A stretch of DNA of 64,000 bases from Platerodrilus igneus (lineage: Eukaryota; Arthropoda; Insecta; Coleoptera; Lycidae): NCBI GenBank assembly GCA_036346225.1, contig JARFIW010001459.1:186001-250000 (forward strand), written 5' to 3'. Within the stretch, counting starts at the first letter, position 1, and each line of letters begins with the position of its first letter. This document shows, piece after piece, positions 56,146 through 64,000 of the stretch. The position numbers and the translations under genes are program-made. A model generated the notes under the pieces. The model saw only the letters and a program-made list of their open reading frames with translations. It did no database searches and was not told where the DNA came from.

Positions 56146-57099
56146 CAAACGCGAAAATATAAACGTGCTCTTAATTATTCTAACTTCAAAATTAACACAT
56201 CCTAAATAAAAATCTAACAATTGAAACAAAACCTTAAAATAGGGTTTGATTGATTGTATCGCTAGCGTTGATTTGGAGTGTGCCCGATCAACAAGACACA
56301 AACAAAATGAATAGGGAAGGATCCGTAATGACAGATAGCAGCTGACAGCTTTGCTTATTGACGCGACCTGATGGGTCAACTTAAAACTATTTAAATCTAG
56401 CTAGCTAATTTAAAATGGATTCAAATTTTCTAAGAATACGCCAAATATTAATAGTGAATCCAGTTATTTTACCTGCTCTATAAATTAAAAAATTTGTCTT
56501 ACCTGGTCTAAGTAATTTGTTAGCCTAAGTCCGTCCCTAGCTATCCCTATCATTCCCTAACTAATTCATATTGTAATTACAATCTTCTCAGACAATCTTC
56601 CTTCCTATATATAAGCTGCCACTAAAAATGGCGGCAAAACGTCAAACAAATATAATCAAACCACAAACAATAAAAGCAGGCAAAAATATAAATATAAATA
56701 TTTATGTAAATATATAAATAAACATCTATAAGCATTAAGCGTTAAGCAGTGCATAAGATAGCAAAAGCATAACCCAAATTATCAGGTGAACTCGCATAAG
56801 CATTATACCGGCTAGCGCCGTTACGCACAAAACGTGCTCGTGAAATTATTTCAAATCTACTAATTATCATAAATCAATGCTTATGCGAGCACAACCGCCA
56901 CAATTTTGTTATTACCTCCTTAATATATTTCTCCAGCATCCGAAGATCTGGTCGTCTGCATACATTTAAACTTACTACTAGGAGAAAATGGATATGTACT
57001 GCAAAAGTTCCGGTGGGTATGCACTAATCGTCCTGGGGGGTCACAATCACTATCACTTCACTTTTAAGTCCAGGAGGGATGCGCGGTTCACTCTATATT
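56146..57099. other. No gene recognised
   Basis: AT-rich with a run of TATAAATA-like repeats at 56690-56730. No motifs. Confidence 0.4.
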
Positions 57100-57550
57100 A
57101 TTTATTATTTTATTCCTTTGTTTATTTCATTGATTTAATTTAATGAAAGTTTTGATTTATATATTCTTATTTATTTATTTGCCCGGATTAAGTTTTAAGA
57201 TTTTTATTTATTCCCGATTGCCGCGCGTATAAGGTTAGATAGTGGTTATAGTGATTGTATTAGTGGTGCGGGGGTTGTCGTGCATATGAACTTTTATGAA
57301 TATTATGATAATTTTTTTTTGTTTTTTCTTAGTTTTTGTTTTTATCATTATTTTTTAATTTTTTTTTTTAGTTTTTGTTCTTATTTATTTTTTTTCCGTT
57401 TTCTTTTAATTATTTAAATACAGGTTTTGGTTACCAAACTCATTTAACGCCAGGTCAAAATCTAAAATTTCCAATGCCCCCCCTTTTGATTTACGCGCGA
57501 TTATCGCCGTCTAATCTCGTGACCCTTCCCGCGAACTCTTTAAAGGCTGT

Positions 57551-60500
57551 CTAGAACGCCTTCTGGTGAGCCACTTCACCAACTTCCTCTAGGCTCTTTG
57601 GCCGTGCTAGACCTAGGATAGCTAATTTGCTATCAGCTAACCCTCGATTTGCCGCCTCAAGCGGGCAGTCGAAGAGCACGTGCTCTGCGTTTTCAGCGCC
57701 CTCACCGCATTCGCAGCGGTCGTTGTCGGTTAAACCGAATCTTTGTAAATACGCTTTTAGGGCACCGTGCCCTGTTATCAGTTGCACCATTTTATGATCG
57801 AGTTCTACCTCGATATTACCTCTAGCTTCTAAGCTTGGTATGCTTTTTGTGGGTCAACCTGCCCGTGACAGCTTTGTTCCACCTCTCTTCCCATTGTCTG
57901 ATTGACTTTTCGTGCAGTTTTCTTTTAATTAGAGACCTCGGTATCGACGAATGTGATATCCGAAAGTCGCCCGTCGCGGCCTCTTTAGCTAATTCATCAG
58001 CCCTATCGTTTTCTACGTTAGCATCGTGCGACCTAACCCAAGCCGAAACTCGAGCGCCGTATGCGCTATCCTCCAGACGCCCGCCTGGAGGTTTGTTAAG
58101 GTGTTCATGTTTGTCTAAGCCGCCAGCGTTGATATGCTGTCGCTGATTATATAATATTCATCTCTACCCGTGTGGTTTATGACGTAATCGATTGCCTCTC
58201 GTATGGCTACCAATTCGCAATGGAAGATAGGAAGATAGTGCTCCAGTTTGCGAGTTTGGTTAGATACCAAAACACCTACCTTTCCTGCTTAAACACAACA
58301 AACGCCGCGCCTGCTTGTCCGTCATTCATACGTGAACCGTCTGTATAAATTCTGATACCTGTTGCGTCCCTATCGCCTTCGGCAAACTCGATTCCTCTAA
58401 TATCGGCCGGGTGCCCTAACTCTGGAACGACAATCTTTTTCTCTAGCTCCCTATTGCCAAGATGAATATCTTCGATAACTTCGCGTCCCTTCCCTGTATC
58501 TACTAACCTTCTATTTCAAAACTCCCTAACGACATATTCGATAGGGAGAGACCTACTAATAACCAGCAGCGCCTCCTTGGAGGTGGTCCTGTACGCCCTC
58601 GCCGCCTTCACCGCAGTAATGCGTTGAACTCTCGTCAATTGACGCATTTCCCGGACTTTGCAACCTTCCGTCCATACAGATGCTGCGTACAGCATTGCCG
58701 GCTCTATCGCTCCGGCATAGACCGTCCTCAGCGATTCGCCCCTGAAACCTCGGTTTATTTTCGCCGCCGCCAGCATTTTGTTTGATATTTCGCTGCCTTT
58801 CCTTTTAACGTACTGCACGTGAGCTTTCCAATTTAACTTAGTGTCAATCTTTACCCCGAGGTATGTAATTGCTTCCTTAAACGGTATTCTCTCCCCTACT
58901 AGCTCTAGCCTAGGGGGCCGCTGTCCCGGTTTCTTTCCGAAATGGTGCGCCTTTGACTTCGCCGTGTTAAATTTTAATTTTACCGCCTGCGACCATTCGT
59001 GTAGTTTATTAAGCGTCTCGTTCGGTTTTGTACGCATATCCATTAACAATCGCGATCTGACAATTAAAAGCGTATCATCCGCAAACCCAACGATTGAGCA
59101 TCCTGTGGGCAACTTGACCCTAAAGATGCTCTCATACAACAACTTCCAAAATGTTGGACCATAGCATGACCCCTGCGGACATCCCCTTTCCACCTCGCGC
59201 GACAAAACTTCACCCGGAATTTCAACCTGAGCCAATCGCCCCGAGAAATAACTCTTGACCAAAGACATCAAGTTTCGCGGAAAACCCCTATTTTCCAACT
59301 CGCAAACAATCAATGGCCAACAGGCAGCATTAAATACTCCTGAAATGTCCAAAGCAACAACAACACAGTACTTTTTAGCATCTCTCGCCTGCTTAATTTC
59401 CCCGACAACGAACTCTAGTGCGTCGATAGTCGACTTTCCCTCCATAAAACCAAACTGTCGGTTATTAAAACCGCCGCTGCCACGCACTAAGTGCTCAACT
59501 CGGGTAGTCATGACGCGATCCAAAGCTTTCCCCAGCACCGGCAGCAAGCTAATTGGACGATAGCTGCCCGGTACTGACGCATCCGCCTTTTTAGGTTTAG
59601 GTATGAATTTCACGTTTTGGACTTTCCAGCAACGCGGAGAGACGCCCCTCTCTAGACTAAGATTAAACAACCCGACAAAGACACACGGGGCTAACAGACA
59701 CGCCTTCAGAGCTGCGTCCGAAGTGATTCCGTAATGCCTCGGTACCTTCTTAGGGTTCATTCTCCTAAGAGCCCTGACGACCTCGTGAACTAGGTTTGCC
59801 TTATCGGCACCTGTTCCTTGCGCTTCTGTAGCTTCCCGACGTACTAAATCGTGCGACCCCTCATCCTCCTCGGGGTTATCCGAAGGGAAAAATTTCTCTA
59901 ATAAATATTCCGCCGTGGTTTTAAAACCTTTCCTATATTCGTCATTTGTCTTTCTTATGTTACCGAGCGCGATTTTCTGTTGTTTACCCTTATTACGCGG
60001 TATGCGGTTCCCCAAGGTTCTTTCTGCGAATTTCGCGTGCAGAATTCTTTGAATATATTTGTTCGCGTTTCTTCTATCAATATCTTATATTCGCGGTAAC
60101 TTTGATTGTATTCTATTCTCCGTTGTTCTCTTATATTTCCCGAGGCGCGTTGATAGCGCCGCCTTAGGTTACGCGTTTCTGCCCGCTTGGTGGTTAGTTC
60201 CCGGGTCCACCAGGGTACGCTGTCTTTAAATGTTTTTTTTCGCGGCATGGAGTACGACGATGCGTCTACCACTGCGTCGTTTAAATTTCGCGCGAGTGTT
60301 TCTGTTTCGTCTGCCTCTCGGCAGTTAAATACTTCGTTTTCGAGCGCTGGGATACTTTCGCCAATAATTTGTTAAACCGCTCCCAATTTGCTTTTTTATT
60401 AGAACCGCGGAAATATAGTTAGCTGCTCGTTTGCGCTTGTTTTGGTTTCAACGTCCCATGTTATTAATTTATAGTCAGACAGCGTTTCCTCGTCCGACGT

Positions 60501-60620
60501 TCATTTCTAATCACAAATGGTTTCTAACATTTCGTTCGAGACTGCAGTAATATCAATAAAACTGCTGCCTCTATGCCCCTCAAAGGTAGGTGAATCATTA
60601 GTGTTTATCACACTAAGATC
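57551..60620 (-). pseudogene. R1-clade ORF2: endonuclease end, reverse transcriptase, RNase H, zinc motif
   Basis: The endonuclease end (SPTFEGHRGSSFIDITAVS) lies at about 60600-60540; most of that domain is gone. A linker with VPWWTRELT (60210) follows. The reverse transcriptase is the open piece 60015-58516: PGSYRPISLLPVLGK, motif A VALDISGVF, motif B ERGCPQGSCYGP, motif C VGFADDTLLIV and the thumb-region YLGVKID. Beyond a stop the RNase H is readable (IYTDGSRMNDGQAGAAF at about 58340, SDSISTL at about 58130) but is frameshifted. A C-terminal C-x-C ... H-x4-C motif (CECGEGAENAEHVLFDC) lies at 57551-57790. In motif A the usual GAF is altered to GVF, with stops elsewhere, so it is inactive. 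Confidence 0.8.
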
Positions 60621-60623
60621 GTC

Positions 60624-61330
60624 CTACACTCCTGGGTTGGCGTCGACACGAACTGCGTCCGCCGACGCTGCCTTCCTAACCACTGCTCCAGCATAGGACA
60701 TCACACCTCTTGATCCCCCTTGCCCTACCACGACCAGCTCAGTGCACGCCGCTGCCACTGCTACCTCCGCCACAGCCTTCTTCACCTCGCCACGTACCAT
60801 CCTGAGACCCCTAACCATCCCTAATAGCTGATTCGCAACGTCTGGGAACTCGTCCGTGGCGCTGCGAATTACCTTCCTGTCGTCTACGGTGATGGTCGCC
60901 GAAGTAGCAGAAACCCGCTTATGTATAAAGCCGTGCGCCCTCCTAGCACGGAACATCAAGAGATCCATCTAGGTCGCTAGCAGCAACGCTTCCGTTGCTG
61001 CCAGTCGACCCACGACACTGTCCTCTCGACGTTGCGGGCGACTCAGGCTCGGCTCCACACACAAGGGGCGCCGATTCCTCCTACTCCACCACCGCAGAAC
61101 CAGGCTCACTCTGCGACGCGACTACTCCCCGTCGGACTGCAACACCAACTTCCCTACCGCAACCACGAGCTCGTTCTCTCCGATTTTCTCAACCGACTTC
61201 TCACCCTTGACCTACTCCGACCGACCACCCCTCTTCTTCTTCGGCAACGGCTCTTCATCTCGATGGACAGCCATGATGAAAAATCAGGTAACAAAACAAC
61301 AAAGACTAACAAATCCCAAGTTAAAATGCC
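60624..61330 (-). pseudogene. R1-clade ORF1 (gag-like) remains, GC-rich
   Basis: The open part 60968-60624 (LLMFRARRAHGFIHKRVSAT, ending VRVDANPGV) is alanine/valine/arginine-rich, as in R1 ORF1 proteins. Upstream to about 61330 the sequence is GC-rich and coding-like (acidic and serine/glycine-rich) with frameshifts and stops. It runs directly into the endonuclease end of ORF2, so the knuckles of ORF1 and most of the endonuclease were deleted together. Confidence 0.5.
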
Positions 61331-61343
61331 CCGACGACGCTAA

Positions 61344-61553
61344 ATAGACTCGAAGCTAAAATGTATTGCTAAACTACAAAACAACAAGTACAAAACAAAA
61401 ACGCTGCTCCAATAAAAGACCGAGATTTCAAATAACCCTTAAACTTTTCTGTATTTATCTATTTATTCAAATTTATAAAAACCACCAAATGAAATTTCAA
61501 ATTTATCATAAATAAAATAAACACTAACGTCAAAATAACAAGAAGGACAAAAT
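61344..61553. other. Spacer between R1 and Gypsy elements
   Basis: About 200 bp of AT-rich sequence with no features. Confidence 0.4.
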
Positions 61554-61910
61554 TGTAGTGTTCTCTTGGGGGCTTCAGTAGAGGTGATTAAAACAAAGTC
61601 GAAGACCATTTCACATATTTAATTTAATTATCACTTTAAGGTGCTGTACAACTGTTACATCAGAGGGTTAGACTTATAATGCTCTTATTCTATATTAATT
61701 CTTAACTGCTAACAATGATTATGCAATTATGCTTATTTACTAATTCCAATTACACCTAGCCTAGAGTTCGTTGCACATGTACATCCTATCGATTGTCTTC
61801 CTGTACAATTCCGCAATTTGCACTTCCTATAACAAGTCACTCACCTTTTAAATGCATAAAACTTAATTCAATGTAATAACTATAAATTATTATGATATTC
61901 GGCTATTACA
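61554..61910 (-). repeat. 3' LTR of the Gypsy element (357 bp, TGT...ACA)
   Basis: On the minus strand it starts TGTAATAGCC directly after the purine-rich tract and ends GAACACTACA. The partner LTR is outside the window, so the boundaries rest on the TG...CA form and the tract. Confidence 0.65.
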
Positions 61911-62011
61911 CCATCACACCTCCACGGGGTGCACTAAAAAAAATTTTTGTTTTCCAAATAAAAATTTTATAAATTGGTAGTACATGTTTTATACTGCTCG
62001 TTGTAATTGTG

Positions 62012-62950
62012 TTACATTATGTTATTTAATTTTGTTCTGTTCTTATGGATTTCTACTAACTTATTATCTATCTTAACTATAACATTAGGATTCTTATCTA
62101 AAACTACTTCATATGGGCCTACAAATATTGGATCTCTTTTATTAAGAAATGTATTCTTAACCAACAACTTATCTCCTAATTTATAATTAACATGCTTAGT
62201 TTTGATATCAAACTTATGCTTTCGTTTACTTTTGGATTGTAATAAATTATATCTTGCTTCATTTCCAGCGACTTGCAATCTATACTTAAGTTCTGCTGGA
62301 TAATTATCAAAATTATATAGTGGGTCTACTGAGTTTACCACGTTTGACGGTATTTGACTAATTTTCCCAAATACTAATTCGTGCGGGGTATATTTAGTTT
62401 TCGTATGCACTGAATTATTGTATGCAAAACACCAATAAGGTATCCAACTGCTCCAATTATTTGAATACTGCGGACATAGGATCCTTAAATATACTGCTAA
62501 ATTTTTATGTGAGTTTTCGAGCGCACCGATAGTTTCATGATGATAAGCTGTAGAATTTAACTGCTTTATATTTAATAATTTACAAGTTTCCTTAAGAATC
62601 TCCGACATGAACTCTGAACCTTTATCCGTTAAAATTTCGCGTGGGATGCCGTAGCGTAAAATAAAATTCTCGACAAACGCTCTAGTTACACTTTCAGTCT
62701 CTTTATTTGGTAATGGATATGCTTCTACAAATTTACTTAAATCACACTGTAGTGTCAAAATGTACCTGTTTCCATTTGCATCTGGTTGCAATGGTCCAAC
62801 TAAGTCTAAAAAACTTTTTCGAAAGCTTCGGAAGCTGTGGTTGTAATTATCATCGGCTGTTTGCTAATATTTGAATGTTTATGTCTTTGACATTCGTCAC
62901 ATTTTTTAATAAATGTTTCTACATCCTTTCGCATACTTGAGCAAAAATAG
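62012..62950 (-). pseudogene. Gypsy integrase
   Basis: The zinc finger is split: HAGINRTYNNIK before a TGA at 62953, then CDECQRHKH after it. The core (62791-62012) has the downstream acidic positions: TDKGSEF (second aspartate, about 62625) and the position of the catalytic glutamate at HHETIGALENSHKNL (GALENSHK). The first aspartate, in VFLDLVGP, lies just upstream across a 1-nt frameshift in a T-run at about 62812. The C-terminal part has YKLGDKLLVKN and FVGPYEVV, the GPY/F module. So the gene is broken only by one stop and one frameshift. Confidence 0.8.
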
Positions 62951-62952
62951 TA

Positions 62953-64000
62953 TCACTTTATGTTATTGTATGTTCTATTGATGCCCGCGTGACCTCCCGT
63001 AGGCAATAAACGAAAATCATTAATGATTAATCTTTGCGTTTCTGAGTTTTTAATATTAGTGACTTCCCTAATCACACTAATTCGTATGTTACTTTTTTTA
63101 AGTAAATTGCGGCCGGCTTTACAGTTATTTAAAAATGACTTCGGTTCTTCGTTTTTTATAATAATAAATTCCGGAATTGTAAATTCCCTACGAAGAAATT
63201 GCAGGTCTCTCAACGACGCTTCGAAGGCTGACGCTGATCGAGATCCTTGCTTCAAATAAATTATATTTTTACTCCTATCATAAATTGATACATGCATGTA
63301 AACAAAATTATTTCCTTTATTGGATTTAATGATTCTGTAAACCTCCTTCTCTGATACAAATCGTAATTCTGTTGCATCCTTCGGATGCTTCAAAAGTTCA
63401 ACAATGTTGGGATGATCAGTCCCATCATCCTTTGATGCTTTTGATTCGACTTGAGAGTCGCCTAATTGTCTACTTTGGGCTCTTGTTGTTACATTTACTT
63501 TTTCGTGAACCGCTCGTTCCATATTCTTTAAATAATCTGAATCTATAATAATTCTAGATAAAGCGTCCGCTGTCACGTTTTCTGTACCCCTAATATACGT
63601 TATTGTAAAATCATATTCTTCTAATGTTAACCTAAATTTTGTTAATCGACTAGATGGATTACTCATACCAAATAAGTATACTAACGGTCTATGATCCGTT
63701 AAAATTTGAAATTTTTTGCCAAATAAGTATGGCCTAAATTTTTTCACTGCCCATACTATAGCTAATAACTCTTTTTCTATTGTACAATAATTTATTTCGG
63801 ATTTGTTAAGTGCTCTACTTGCGTAAGCTACTGGCTTGTCGTCGCCATTCGACAAAACTGCTTCTAACTCGTAACCTGATGCGTCCGTGCGTAAGATGAA
63901 CGTACTATTATCTGAAAAATCTAGGTATTGTAATATTGGTAGATTTGTTAAAGTTGTTTTTAACAGTTCGAATGCTGCTTGACATTCATTGGTCCATTGG
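62953..64000 (-). CDS. Gypsy reverse transcriptase end and RNase H (partial, open to window edge)
   Basis: The frame enters from outside the window with QAAFELLKTTLTNLPIL, the connection region. RNase H follows with LRTDASGYELEAVL (first aspartate), YCTIEKELLAIVWAV (catalytic glutamate), ILTDHRPLVYLF (aspartate) and TADALSRI (last aspartate). A linker of about 150 residues leads to the integrase zinc finger, where the TGA at 62953 stops the frame in place of a codon expected to be tryptophan (TGG). Everything upstream of this stop in the window is clean. Confidence 0.85.
   Translation of the reverse strand, partial: QWTNECQAAFELLKTTLTNLPILQYLDFSDNSTFILRTDASGYELEAVLSNGDDKPVAYASRALNKSEINYCTIEKELLAIVWAVKKFRPYLFGKKFQILTDHRPLVYLFGMSNPSSRLTKFRLTLEEYDFTITYIRGTENVTADALSRIIIDSDYLKNMERAVHEKVNVTTRAQSRQLGDSQVESKASKDDGTDHPNIVELLKHPKDATELRFVSEKEVYRIIKSNKGNNFVYMHVSIYDRSKNIIYLKQGSRSASAFEASLRDLQFLRREFTIPEFIIIKNEEPKSFLNNCKAGRNLLKKSNIRISVIREVTNIKNSETQRLIINDFRLLPTGGHAGINRTYNNIK

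Larger units (their letters stand above)
57100..61330 (-). mobile_element. R1-clade non-LTR retrotransposon, internally deleted
   Basis: Minus-strand order: GC-rich ORF1 remains (61330-60624), a junction, then ORF2 with the end of the endonuclease, reverse transcriptase, RNase H and a C-terminal zinc motif, then a 3' region with A-rich stretches (T-rich on plus at 57300-57420). Much higher GC content than its surroundings in the coding part. The limits are approximate, and no target duplication was found. Confidence 0.75.
61554..64000 (-). mobile_element. Ty3/Gypsy retrotransposon, 3' half, runs off the window
   Basis: Minus-strand order from the window edge: end of reverse transcriptase, RNase H, integrase, a non-coding gap, a purine-rich tract (GTGGAGGTGTGATGG, 61911-61925) and the 3' LTR. 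One frameshift and one stop in the integrase region. The 5' part lies beyond 64000. Confidence 0.85.

Noticed and set aside
58841..59563. Plus-strand ORFs of 102-107 aa opposite the R1 reverse transcriptase
   Set aside because: Antisense of a motif-bearing frame; favoured by its high GC content.

Overview
This is eukaryotic, AT-rich, repeat-dense DNA, most probably from an insect. The evidence is the mix of transposon families: RTE and R1-clade non-LTR elements, BEL/Pao and Ty3/Gypsy LTR elements, Polinton/Maverick-type elements, an insect-type DDE transposase relic and tRNA-derived SINEs. I see no bacterial gene organisation, no rRNA, no CRISPR and no convincing host gene. Almost every coding stretch belongs to a mobile element, and nearly all are broken by frameshifts, stops or truncation. 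The species cannot be fixed from the sequence.

Layout. 2.0-3.3 kb: dead DDE transposase. 5.4-12.1 kb: SINE fragment, two RTE tails, one almost complete but frameshifted RTE element and a further RTE 3' fragment. 13.06-22.72 kb: a 9.66-kb element with 3.1-kb inverted repeats, AG...CT ends and a perfect 6-bp target duplication (TGTAAG), which is the Polinton signature. Its arms carry the start of a zinc-finger/protein-primed DNA polymerase B reading frame. Its centre carries an unrecognised gene of about 1.75 kb that is cut off exactly at the arm junction. 24.1-26.2 kb: palindromic tandem repeat, tRNA-derived SINE, a diverged piece of the same arm repeat and another unrecognised minus-strand gene. 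26.2-36.2 kb: a second Polinton-type element with polymerase B fragments, a DUF8207-like protein, an integrase with chromodomain, a spliced small gene and no capsid genes.

36.2-44.2 kb holds a truncated inverted RTE copy, a DUF4371-like fragment, a BEL/Pao integrase relic and several decayed copies of the unrecognised gene from the first Polinton-like element. 44.25-54.9 kb was originally one tandem array of about 340-bp monomers made from the 3' end of RTE. A complete BEL/Pao element (607/606-bp LTRs, 5-bp target duplication) and a SINE (8-bp target duplication) later inserted into it. 57.1-61.3 kb is a damaged R1-clade element. 61.55-64.0 kb is the 3' half of a Ty3/Gypsy element that runs off the window.

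How things relate. The window reads as layered transposon burial. The most interesting part is the pair of Polinton-type elements plus relics. They share AGTAG-type ends, arms built of tandem subrepeats, and genes I cannot assign to a known family. One unrecognised gene recurs in at least three places, so it was a real, repeatedly mobilised gene. From 45 kb to the right edge, the three retroelements (BEL/Pao, R1, Gypsy) all lie on the minus strand.
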